Part shown: positions 54,019-64,000 of the stretch, one piece after another
Numbering within the stretch: the first letter of the stretch is position 1
How the letters are laid out: the number at the start of each line of letters is the position of its first letter
Source: Gryganskiella cystojenkinii
Lineage: Eukaryota > Mortierellomycota > Mortierellomycetes > Mortierellales > Mortierellaceae
Length of the DNA: 64,000 bases
Assembly (NCBI GenBank): GCA_015852425.1
Contig: JAAAIG010000110.1
Span: forward strand, 1 to 64,000
Reading direction: 5' to 3'
Translations under genes and position numbers: made by a program
The notes under the pieces: generated by a model
What the model saw: only the letters and a program-made list of their open reading frames with translations
The model's database searches: none
What the model was told of the DNA's origin: nothing

Positions 54019-56323
54019 TTAAATCTGAAGATCATCCAACGTCTCGTCGATTTGCTTGAGCTTCAAAAAGACGTCGCATCCATACCCTTGAAGGGGGATC
54101 AGATCGATCTTGCCACCGAAATATTGTGCATAAATCCTCGTCAATGGCAACCTATATCGCGAGAGAAAAAGAACGGTGAGGGAGGAGGAGGGGATCAGTA
54201 CATCATTAATCCTTCAGGAGCGATATCAAGATTTCAGAGAAAGTTGGAAGTTCCAATAAAGATATTCTAGATCCGTACCCAAATCCCAATCCTGCAATCG
54301 GGCCTCCAAGTCCAGCCTGCATCGCCAATCGACTCACGCCTTTGAAGATACTATCGACTCCATAAGGTGAATCTCCTGCTCCGGCATCCGAATTTTCGTA
54401 TCCCGAAGAGGACTCGTTCTCATTCTTAACTGTCGTAAACGAGTAATCAAAAATAGCATCAAAATCCTCCTTGGAGATTCCACCACCATGATCTCGGATC
54501 CGGATTGTAATGTCGTGCTCTCCCTGAGCGATCGTGACCTCGACTGGGGGGTGACCAAACTCGTTGGGTCTCTTGGTCAGATCCTGAACATCATCCTCCT
54601 CGCTCACGATCACGGTGCTGGCCTTGGTGGTCCCACTGGGTGACAGGGACGTACGCCTCTCCTGACTGTGACTGTTCCCATGGCCATGTCCATGACCATA
54701 GGGATTCAACGCCGATCGCCCCATCTTTTGAGAATGTTCCACCGTCGCACGAGCAGAGTTCTTGAGTAACTCGCAGAGGATATACTCGAGGTGGACAGGG
54801 ACATAGGTAAAAGTCGTATCCGTCTGTCCATTGATCACGACTTCGGGGCTGGATCCGTAATTGACATCGCACAGTTCCTGAACAAACGAGGCACATGACC
54901 GGATCAACTCTGCAGGTTTCAATTTCCGATCCACGACACCGACCCATCGCTTAGAGGCCGCGGCTACGACATCGCCTTCCTCGTGGGTCGAGGAAGTTGT
55001 AGTAGGTGGCTCGCCCTGACCGTCCTCAGGATGAACATCCTGGTGTCGTTGCTCTCTTAAGGAAATAACCTGTTCAGCGATCAAGCGGATACCGATACGG
55101 GCGCGAATCATTTCGTCCAAAAACTGTTTGATGTCGTCCTTCTTCATGTACTTTTTACACTCTTGAAAACCTATCAGGGAGAGCAAACAAAATCAAAAAT
55201 GGTCGCATAACAAGATATGTCGAGTTGGTAAACAGTCGTACTCGCTTCCTTTTTTTTCCAGTAATGGATCGAGGCCTCATTTTTTTGCGCCAAAGTCGGT
55301 TTTTTTTACCTTGAGAAAGCATCGGGACAACATCTGCATGCGACTCGACCAGTCCTTGCAACAGCGCCGCAAACCGATCCAATGCCTCCTTGTCATCAAT
55401 CTCTTCCGGGGATGAAGTGATAGTCTGGAAGGAATCGTAGTATAATTTGTAAACCCGTTTGATATAAGGGTTGGTGCCGACAATAAACGGTAACTTTTGA
55501 GTAGCCTTGATCAAGCGCGCCAATCGGGCCGGTAATTCCTTGCGGGCGTAGCGGGCAACGCCCAAGTTCACGTCGAAATCCGTACTCTGATCACATTCCG
55601 AGGAGGAGGAAATGTTCGATACTGTCGATGTTGCTCCTGATGCTCCTGAGATTAGCGATGATGATCCTGAGCGACCGAGTCCTAGCAGGGTCTTTAAAGT
55701 CACAGTCTTGAGCTCTTGACTCGCATACTAGCAATTAAAAAGTTTTAAACAAAACCATCGGCGGCGATGAGGAAACAGAAAGAAAGATTTTAATGAGTAA
55801 GGTGTCGATTTTTTGTTTTGTTTTTTTTTTGTTTTACTCTTTCTTTCCTTACCTGAGTCACTTTGTCGTCATAGAAGGAAACAACATTATCCAGTTCTTT
55901 GGGTTCGGGTTGAGTAAACAGGGTTCGGGTTTGCGACAATGCAGGCACACTGGGGCGAAGAACGAGGGCGGCCTCTGCGGAGGAAAATGATGGTAGCAAG
56001 GGCTGCTTTGTCTGCCTACTTTGGAAGGCGAGGTTACGACTGCGACCCCCCTGGAGTGTCATCGGAGATTGGATCGAAACACTCCGTCTTGAGCTCAGGC
56101 TTGCGGTAGTTAACCGTCTGAAGGTCGTGGAAGAGGAGGTCGAAGAAAAGTGAGCTGCTGCGGTCCAGGTGTTGTTTGAACTAATTGGTACGGAGCTGAA
56201 GTGATGGCAGAGGAGCAGGGCTGGCTGACGACGAGAGGATGAATGTGAGAAAACGGCGGCATGGGATGCTTCTGATGATCTGTTCAAAAGTCTTGTGATG
56301 TGTCTTGTCCGTTGTGCGTTCAT
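54019..56323 (-). CDS. Mitochondrial 2-oxoacid dehydrogenase kinase (BCKDK/PDK family)
   Basis: Phosphorylates and inactivates the E1 alpha subunit of a mitochondrial 2-oxoacid dehydrogenase complex. Four exons: 56323-55853, 55727-55310, 55170-54279 and 54151-54019, giving 637 aa. Roughly the first 130 residues are Arg/Ser-rich (mitochondrial presequence and linker). The helical domain has RKELPARLARLIKATQKLPFI and NPYIKRVYKLY. The ATP-binding domain has the N-box EYILCELLKNSARAT, the G1 box RIRDHGGGISKEDFDAIFDYSFTT and GLGFGLPLTRIYAQYFGG. The end LIPLQGYGCDVFLKLK is closer to branched-chain kinase than to PDK1-4 as I recall them. Two inserts (a His/Gly/Ser-rich one near residue 455 and another acidic/Ser one) lengthen it past the usual roughly 400 aa. 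Whether the target is BCKDH or PDH is not decided by sequence alone. Confidence 0.9.
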
Positions 56324-56715
56324 GTTTAAAGCGATTAGTGCGGGGAGAAGTTAGAGGCCTGTTGGTTGATGGAGAGAACGGATGGGTGAAAAGAATGAAA
56401 GGCAGGGACAGAAAGAGTTGCGAATCCAGCTGGATGCACAAAAAGAGAAAAGAAATAAAGAGAAAAGTAGAGAGGAGAGTCGTGGTTGGTTGTGGAACAG
56501 TTCTTTAAGAAAAGGGTGGTGCTATTCGAGTCACCGAAATCGCTTCAGTTTCTCTGTCGATGTACTCAACTTTCTCACGCGTACCCTTTTGTTCTCGCCC
56601 CCTTTTGCGTCACTTGTACAGCATTCTGTACAACCATGCCTCTGATGTCCCTTTATATTTTATTTTTTCTATTCATACATATGCACTTTCGCATAATACC
56701 ACATGTGTCTCTTAT
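56324..56715. other. Upstream region of the kinase gene / 3' flank of ERG8
   Basis: GA-rich (pyrimidine in gene sense) near 56380-56480, then T-rich sequence up to the ERG8 stop. No gene seen. Confidence 0.5.
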
Positions 56716-58710
56716 TCAAAGACTAAGCAACCGTTGGATAATCGCCTCATGCTCCGGTTTACCAGTCGCATTTTCGCCCAACTCCACGACCAGTCCACCA
56801 TCGATAGACTCAGTACAAAGTAAAGGCCCAACACTCATCTCCTCGAATCCAGACCAGACGCTCGCAACGGCCTCCCTTGCCGTATCCGAAAGCACGATAC
56901 AAAAGATTGCATCGAATCCGCCAGCTAATAACATTAAAATCAAGGATAAAGAGTACAAAAATGTAAGAACTATCTGCGTTTCTCACAATCCACAGTCTCT
57001 TAATTGCACCACAAGGTCCATTTGAACTTACCACCAGGGACACCGGCCATGAGAACACCAGGAATCGCGAGACAAGCGTCTAAAAGGCTCGTCTGCTCCT
57101 TGGGCTCCACAGGAACATCAGACAATTCGCTCATCTCTCTCAGGTACCGACGAACCGTCTGAAACTCGTCATAGATTTTGACCAACAACGCCGTCGTTGC
57201 ATCACCCTTTTCATTGATCGACTGTCTGACAAGACCCTCCCACTCGCTTGCGGCGTAAGTACTCGCCCTCTCGACCGCCAAATCATACTCTCTGTGATGA
57301 TCTTTCGAGGCCTGATTCAGTTCCTTCAACAAAGACACGACGCGATCGTTTGAAGCCCCCAGATGACTCCATAATCCATTGGCCTCCTCGGGTTTGTTTT
57401 TGCGCCATTTCAAGACATTCGAGACCAACGTCGGGGTATGACTCCCGGCATCGATATCCGCCAACATGAGGTGCAATCTCGGTGCCAACTGGAAACTCAC
57501 CACTTCGTTATCCCAGGTTGTCTGAAGCGGGTCCAAAACCTTCAACAGTCCTGGGATATCATTCTTGGTGTCTTGATTCATGACCTCCTGTAACAACTCG
57601 GGGCTGAACCGTCTATAAGTATGGCTTCCCCACACGGCTGAAGAGACATCGAACCCTGAACCGACTTTTCCCTGGGCGAGACAGTGGACAAACTGGGCAG
57701 CATTGTGAAGAAATTGTTTGTGTGTAAGCTCCTGTTGCAGCTGTTGTTGTTGTTGATGATGATGATGATGTTGATGGTGGTGATGATGAGCCTTGAAATG
57801 TGTAAAGAGCGCGGCGACAAGTGAAGTGATCAGGGCAGCCGAGGATCCCAGTCCTGTCTTGTTAACTTTGCTCAAGGTCGTATGGGTCGAAGCAAAAAGT
57901 GGAATCTGTTTCAGAGATTCTGCAGTCAAGGGCAATCCAAGGTTCTCGAGCTATTTTGATACAAGGGCAAAGTAAATAAAAAAGGGTTTTAGCATTCTAG
58001 CAATCCTCTCTGTCTGCGTCTTCTTCAGTTTGGTCGTAAATAACTCTTGTTCTTGAAAACGAACCTCATTCCTCTGGGAGTAAAAATCGTTGTTGCCTGC
58101 AATAACAATCTCGAGTCCTGAGTCCAGAGTCGATGCCATGCTTTCGGGCGAGATCAGATGACCCATCATGCCCAGGGAGTAGACCAGCGCCAGTTCCACG
58201 AATGAGTTTCTTGAGTCGTCCTCGGTGCTAAAAGTATGAGCGAAAGAGGCAATGAAAATACGTTAGAGGACGAAATGTATGTGTTAGTATTCTCCCTCCA
58301 AAGTTTCGCGACCCTCATCCATCTTACCTCGGCGTGAGTTGAACATCCTTGCCCTGGATATGCGCATAATAGGTCCAGGTGGCGTTGAGGAACTGTGGGG
58401 ATCGCACCGTGATCTTGAAGGGGCTAGTCGCGGTGGCTCTGGGGGATTGACCGGGGCGAATGAGGGTATAAAAACGGGCATCCGTAGCAATGACGAGTCC
58501 AGAGAAGGCAGGGTCGAGAACGAGATAACCTCCTGCGACCAAGACTTTGCCGGGAGCAGACACGATCCTATTTTTTTGAAAGAAGAAAGAAGGAAAGAAA
58601 ACGCAAGCCGTGTTTAGTTTGGTGGAGAAGAGAGTTTTTCTCGGTCATAAAAAAAGGAGCAAGTCCTAAGATAAGACTGGCGCGCGGTGGACGTACGTGG
58701 TGTTTGTCAT
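56716..58710 (-). CDS. ERG8: Phosphomevalonate kinase
   Basis: A GHMP kinase converting mevalonate-5-phosphate to the diphosphate in the mevalonate/ergosterol pathway. Five exons: 58710-58697 (14 nt), 58567-58328, 58227-58065, 57950-57032 and 56924-56716, giving 514 aa. The first exon gives only MTNT plus two bases; splicing then restores [20 protein letters not shown], the family N-terminus. The GHMP glycine-rich loop is [17 protein letters not shown] and the C-terminal motif is [16 protein letters not shown] His/Gln-rich insert (two runs of five His and a run of five Gln) sits right after the loop helix. The third intron donor is GTTCGT, weaker than usual; other junctions are ordinary. Confidence 0.93.
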
Positions 58711-59978
58711 GATGGGAGGTTGCGAGAATGAGAATGTTGATGAGAAGAGAACAGAGAAAGTGAATGCGCGAAAGAAACGAGTGGGGGTTGAAAAAGTGGA
58801 CTGAGCGGACAAATTGACAAACTCAAAAAGGTGGACTGATCCGCTTTTGCAGACGAGAGGATTGAAGGTCCGTTGTGACAAGATTTGCGATAACTGCTTT
58901 TACCATTACGTGTACCTTCGCGTCCTGGTTGGTGGCGCGACGAAAAAACTTGCAGTATAAAATAATAACAGATCTCTTTTCTTTTTCTGATCACTCCTTC
59001 ACCCTTCATCCCTTCCCCTACTCTTCCTTTTCATTCTGCTTTGTTGCCTTCAACTTGATCTGAATTGTAAAAAAAGGTATGCCTTGTGTGTTCATTCTTT
59101 ATCCTCCTTGCACCCTTTCCCAATACAAACACATAACACACAACACACACCCACTTTTAAGTCAGAGCATCTGTTGCCCTCTTTTTTCTTCTTTGAAGAG
59201 AAAAAGTAGTTGGTCGTTTGCTCGTTACAAATGTGGAAGATTAAAGTTCCTACCGCCTGCTCTGCATCTTGTTTTAAGACGCTTGCGAATGTGTAGGATG
59301 GCGTTTCATGAGAGTTGAAGATCTCACCAACCCATAACTCGGAAATTGATTTTTTCAATCTTCGTTTTCTCTCCGGTGGATTTTCTTAGTGTTTGAGACA
59401 AATATTCCCTTTCTTTTCCTACTCTTTTTTTTTTTTTTCTTTTTTAAGAAGCAAAAAGTGGCTAACAGATTACTGTTCTTTTTCTCTAATCCTGTTAGGT
59501 TTGTTGTCTTTGTCTTCAAGGATCTCGTGGTAGCCATGAAAGTCGAAAATAATAATAATAAAAAATATTATCAAAAAAACTATTCGTCACAATTTTTTTT
59601 TATCTTCAATTATTTTTGACATGCATAATTTTGCTCAACGATGTCCAGCAAATACGTTCAAGTTGAATTTCCGCGACAAGGGAATGTATGTGCATTTTGT
59701 TTATTATTAGAAATGGAAAGGCAAGCTTTTTTTTTGTAGAGGAAGAAATCTAATTTTTTTTTTGTATCGAGAACAGCGCAAAGAGAAAGGAATAAAGGTG
59801 GGCAAACTATACAGAACTCGATCCGACGAAAACAAAAGCGGAAAGAAAAGAGTGGGGAGAAACGCAAACTTGAGGGAGAAAGGTATATTGGTGGCAAGAA
59901 GGAAATAGCAAAGCAAAACAAAGAAAAAGAAATAGGCAGTAGAATAAAAGCGACAAGAAAAAATGATCAAGAGTCCTT
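58711..59978. other. Intergenic region ERG8 to C2H2 factor
   Basis: Left end is the ERG8 promoter. The rest has no conserved frame; T and A homopolymers are common (59420-59450, 59570-59600, 59725-59765). The right end is the 3' flank of the zinc-finger gene. Confidence 0.45.
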
Positions 59979-62576
59979 CTAACCAAAGGTGGCAACGACC
60001 TGAGCCAGATGAGCAAGACCCGACATCTCCTCACTGCCGGAGCCGTGCTCACTGATTCTCGACTGGTTCTCGTCACCGTTACCTGTGATGCTATGCCTCT
60101 TGTGATCTGAAGAAGAGGGGCCGTTGATCGAACCTGAGGACGCGGACGAGACCGAGGTCGTCGAGGACATGGTTGAGATGACCGAGGACCGCGTCGTCAT
60201 CTTCTCGTCCTCCTCATCTTGATGCCGTTGCCTGGGGTAGTAACCCTCGTGACTGTATTGACGGCTGTACTGTTGCTGTTGTTGGTGATGAGGATGAAGA
60301 TGTCCCTTGTCCTGCTGCAAACAGTCCTGGATAGGATCAAATCGGTGCTTGGTCGGCGTATGAGGCGTCGACTGAGGCGAGGGTGGAGCACCACGAGAGC
60401 CCAAGGTCGGGAGACGCTCTTGTTCGTAACGGTCTTGCATATGCACCGAGAGAGACGGGAGTTGGTAACCTTGCTGTTGTTGCTGTTGATGATGATGATG
60501 ATGATGATGGTTCGCGGACTGGGCATGGCCAGCATGCGAAGGTCGAGAACCACCATAGTATCGAGACTGCTGATGCTGTTGTTGTTGCTGTTGTTGCTGT
60601 TGGTAAGGATGATGTTGATGGCGGTAAGAGTTGTTGTACTCTTCGACACCCTCCATTCTCTCGACATCCCGCGTCTGAGGAGACGTGGGTGAGGGCAAGG
60701 GAGTTGACACGTTTCCCTCAGGTCGGTAGTGTGAGAGGTTCATGTTCGCGTTGGATTTTGGGGCTGCAGCGGCTTGTTGGACTGTGTACCGGGTCAAAGC
60801 CGGGAGATCCGCCACGGGTACGTAAGCAGGTGGAGGTTGAGGCGAGGCCATGGGGCCATGCGCCATCGACGGCGTCAACGGAGAGGGCAGCGCACCCGAA
60901 CAGGATGAGGAAACCGACGACGAGGCCGAGACAGGTGGTGTATGCAAGGACTGGACATTGAAATGAGGAAGCGGTGTATGGTGTTGATGAGCCTGGATGA
61001 TCCCAGAGTGTCTGTGGCGGAGACTGCCACCACTGCTCGTATTTCCTTCAGTCGAGTTCCGACCTGTGTAGTCCACACTGGAGCTACGATCGAAAGGATT
61101 GAACCTTGGAGGCGAGTTGTGTCTTGAACCCTGACGGGTGGAACCCATCTTGGACACGTGGTGATGCTGTTGCAGTTGTTGTTGTTGTTGTTGGTTAGAG
61201 TAATGAGAATCATGGTGTGGCTGGTATTGATGTTCACCGGGAACTTGATCCCGCAGAGCCTCATGAGAACCATTGGCAGCGAGCATGAGTGTGAAATAGT
61301 CTTGCTTCTTGGGCATACCCCGCCGTGATTTTGGCGAGACATGAGTCCGATAGTGCTGCATCATATTGTCCTGTCTCGAGAACTTGCTTGGGCAACCAGC
61401 CATTAGGCATGGGAAATTGCGTTCCCCCGTGTGGATCCTATTGTGGCGAGCGAGGTGCCCACTGTTAGGTACAGCAAAAAAAAGATTAAGGAACGAACAT
61501 GTTTGAGAGGATTGAGTGTTAGTGTCAAAACGGGGATTCAAAACGCATCATCATTTTCATCATGGCACTATGCTAGCGTGTCTCTTTTTTTGTACTCTAT
61601 TTCTTTACCTAGTAGTGAAACACTTGTTGCAGCCAGGAAAAGAACAAGAGTACTTGCGCTTGATAAAACCCGATCCGTTCGCACCGTTACCGTTCTCACC
61701 GCTCCCAGTCGAGGACATGACAGGGTCCGACATGCGACGGTAGTTCTCTGCATCATCAGATGAATTATCCTCCGAATACGATCTGGCAAAGAATGGGTAT
61801 GTGGGAGAGGCCGTAGACGAGGTTGCGGACTGAGGTAGAGATGAGGATTCCAAATGAGCAGCGCCGGGGCCGCTTCTCAAATTTGTCAATAATGGCGACA
61901 GTTTGCTAGCCCCGCTACTCAGACTCCGACTACGAAGGGACGAGACACCGTTGTCCTGGCTAGGTCCTGTTGTTGCAGTTGAACACGACAAAGCCGAGGA
62001 CAAAGAACTCTTCAGGTCTTGATGAGAATAAATCGGTGTCGATGCGTTGGTAAGGGAGGAAGATCGCATTGTGTCATGTACGTTAGGATAGTTGGAACAA
62101 TGAGATTGAGTGGGGGAAGAAGGTTGGTAACTGTGAGATCGGTATTGAGTCGGTCGACTGCTTTCAGTTGCGCCGGCTTTCTGATGCTGTGATTGTGAGT
62201 GCTGCTGTTGTTCTTGGTCCTGTTGGTGTGCGACCGAGGTCAGATCGGTCATGCTGTCGTTCAAGATACTGACTTTAGCACCCGTAGAGTTTGTTATGGA
62301 CAATCCGGCCAGTCTTTTGGATTGTTGTGATAATGCTGAATCAGTCTCTACTGCTGCTGATGCTGCTGCTGTTGTTGATGTTGATGATGATGGTTGCATA
62401 GATGTGGGTAGTAATGACGTAGAGTTCGAGTTGTGGTTATGGGATTGAGAGCTGACACGAACAGGAGGTTGAATGTGAGGAATACTACAGTGATGTTGTT
62501 GAGTTTGATGATCTTGATGATGATGATGATGATGAAGAGAAGCAGTAATAGGAGGAAGAGTGGTTGCTGTTGACAT
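59979..62576 (-). CDS. Nrg1-like C2H2 zinc-finger transcription factor
   Basis: Two exons, 62576-61609 and 61461-59979, encode 816 aa. Two adjacent C2H2 fingers (each C-x4-C-x12-H-x3-H) occupy about residues 313-365: the first with CFTTSGHLARHNRIHTGE, the second with CPSKFSRQDNMMQHYRTH. These recognition helices and the linker match yeast and Candida Nrg1/Nrg2 (TTSGHLARHNRIHTGEK, FSRHDNCxQHYRTH), glucose and filamentation repressors. The intron splits finger 1 inside the Ser codon of TTSGH. The rest is low complexity: His and Gln runs at the N-terminus and several poly-His/Gln tracts in the C-terminal half (60230-60610). It is probably a DNA-binding repressor recognising a CCCT-like site, by analogy. 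I assign no symbol because orthology among such factors is uncertain. Confidence 0.88.
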
Positions 62577-64000
62577 GATCTTTGCGTTTCAAAAAAAAAC
62601 ACAGTAAAGTAAGGAACAAGAGAGGAAGAAAGAGACGAAGGGAAAGAGGGAGGAGAGGATTGAAGATCGATGGCTGTGTTTGATTGTTGTGCGACCAAAG
62701 AAAAAGAAGGATCGACAGGAACCAAAATGTGTTCAGAGATGAAGGATCCCAAAAAAAAAAGAAAAAAAGAGAGAACAGAAGAAAGCGAAATAAAAAGTGG
62801 ATATTGTTACGGTCGACAGAAGGGTCCAAGACGATGTAAAAAAGGGCGGAGTAAAAAAAAACGACCGGAGTTGTTAGGTTTCTGAATGGAACAGGATCAG
62901 GGATGTTGTCGGATTTTGCATGCGCCTTTTTGAAATCGGATTAAAAGGTTGGGTTTCGTTAAGCCCTAAATAGACAGACAACGATGACGATGATGGTACA
63001 GAAGAGAGCGAGAGAGCAGAGATGGTGCGATGCAGAATAAGTCATAGTTAGTTCGGGCCCTGGTTATTCCTTTTTTTTTGAAAGTTTTTTAGTAGCGTCC
63101 ATCCCTGGTAAACAAACCAGGTGGGTAAGAGGGGTCATAGAGTATTTCTTACCAGACAAAGGTCATTAGCGTGATGTAGTGAGGGGCTGGAGTGTTGAGA
63201 GAAACAACAGGACAAGGGTTTTAACTAGGTCGGGTAATCAGGGAGGGGAGAGGGGACCAATCGACTAAATGGAACCGATGCAAGGAGCACAGCAAAAAAA
63301 ATTCATTGTCAGGATAAACAGTTTTTGATCGTTGGACCCATTAGTTCCAAAAAAAAAAAAAAGGTAAGAGAAAGGCATAGTCATTAGGCGTCCCTTCCCA
63401 TGGACGAAGGCCGACAAAGAGGCGAAATTGTGATCCGAAAATGCTTTAAAAAGTGAACCAAGCTGGTGGATAAAGTTGCATTTATCAAATTGAATTAAAC
63501 GGATTGAATAAAAAATCACACAAAGAATGAGAAGGAAAGGGAACGCAAAAATCCATGTGGGAGACGAAGAACAGGAGAGAGGCAAGGATTTGCCTTCCGT
63601 GTTTGCATTGTGTGTGTTCAGGGTCGTTGTCCAGGGTCAAATCTCCGGGGGACATTTTCATTTGCACTGCAAAAAAAACTCACGGGTTTTTGGGTTCTAT
63701 TGGATGGTTCAGTCTTTTTTGTTCCCGTTGAACGTTTTGCACAAAGGAAAGAAAGGAATGTTGATAGATGAAAAAAGGAGGCGAGGAAGGACGCGAGAGA
63801 ATGCAGGAGAGGCGAGAAAAAAGAGAACGGTTATATAACGAAAAAAAATAAGACACGAATTTGTGTTTGTAAAAGAGTTGTTGTCGAGAATATATAGCTC
63901 ATCAAGGGACCTTTCTTCCTTGCTGTTTTTCTTTTTGTTCCAGTTATTCTGAATCTCCCAGAAAACAAGAGGAACCTTCTTCTACTGCCCCGCCTTATTT
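62577..64000. other. Right-edge stretch: promoter of the zinc-finger gene and unassigned sequence
   Basis: The first 300 bp are the leader or promoter of the C2H2 gene (pyrimidine-rich in gene sense, with A runs on the plus strand). From 62900 to 64000 I see no conserved frame on either strand. A gene might begin beyond the edge. Confidence 0.45.

Noticed and set aside
60219..60692. Leu/Met/Val-rich plus-strand frame
   Set aside because: Antisense shadow of the His/Gln repeats of the C2H2 gene.
1..64000. CRISPR arrays, bacterial operons, prophage, rRNA or tRNA genes
   Set aside because: None seen; the window is intron-rich eukaryotic DNA and I found no tRNA T-arm-like box pairs or spaced direct-repeat arrays.

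Overview
This is a eukaryotic, filamentous-fungal nuclear window. Coding exons are interrupted by many short GT-AG introns (mostly 60-150 bp), promoters are rich in pyrimidine and homopolymer tracts, and there are no bacterial operons. Fungal markers include an RTT109 H3-K56 acetyltransferase, SWR1, a Gcn4/CPC1-type bZIP gene with two upstream ORFs, a DUF1776 protein, an EF-hand external NADH dehydrogenase and a GPI-anchored chitin-deacetylase-like protein. Gene style, poly-Gln/His tracts and F-box/LRR-like remnants suggest an early-diverging mould (Mucoromycota, perhaps Mortierellaceae). That placement is inference; no marker such as rDNA is present.

Layout. 1-12 kb: SGT1 (-), a Kelch-BTB protein (-), an UNC-50/GMH1 Golgi protein (+), a DUF1776 SDR-fold protein (-) and a small membrane protein (-). 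12.7-13.9 kb: a 178-bp MITE with TA target duplication beside a frameshifted LRR-like pseudogene. 14-22.5 kb: a small single-TM protein (-) divergent from SF3B4 (+), then mitochondrial MTO1 (+) and lipoyl synthase (+). 22.7-26.2 kb: a pseudo-chitin-deacetylase (-) and a multi-TM protein (-). 26.2-28.4 kb: no supported gene. 28.4-33.4 kb: a CaM-kinase (+), a secreted lipase (+) and an intronless, bacterial-looking VOC protein (-). 33.4-36.6 kb: gene-poor. 36.6-43.7 kb: SWR1 (-). 44.0-44.4 kb: a small secreted six-cysteine peptide with a cystine-knot framework (-). 45.2-48.4 kb: an 11-exon calcium-type NADH dehydrogenase (-). 49.4-51.1 kb: Gcn4/CPC1 bZIP with two uORFs (+). 51.4-53.3 kb: RTT109 (-). 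54.0-58.7 kb: a BCKDK-like mitochondrial kinase (-) and ERG8 (-). 60.0-62.6 kb: an Nrg1-like C2H2 factor (-).

Themes. Several genes are mitochondrial (MTO1, lipoyl synthase, external NADH dehydrogenase, 2-oxoacid dehydrogenase kinase). Lipoyl synthase and the kinase act on the same class of 2-oxoacid dehydrogenase complexes. Chromatin (SWR1, RTT109) and regulation (bZIP, C2H2, CaMK) are also represented. There is no evident cluster of co-functioning neighbours. The most notable items are the uORF-bearing bZIP gene, the secreted knottin-like peptide, the deacetylase that has lost its catalytic motifs, the repeated C-terminal tail of RTT109 and the four AT-hooks in SWR1.

Exon boundaries were read by eye from splice consensus plus reading-frame continuity. 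For all multi-exon genes given, the summed exon length is divisible by three.
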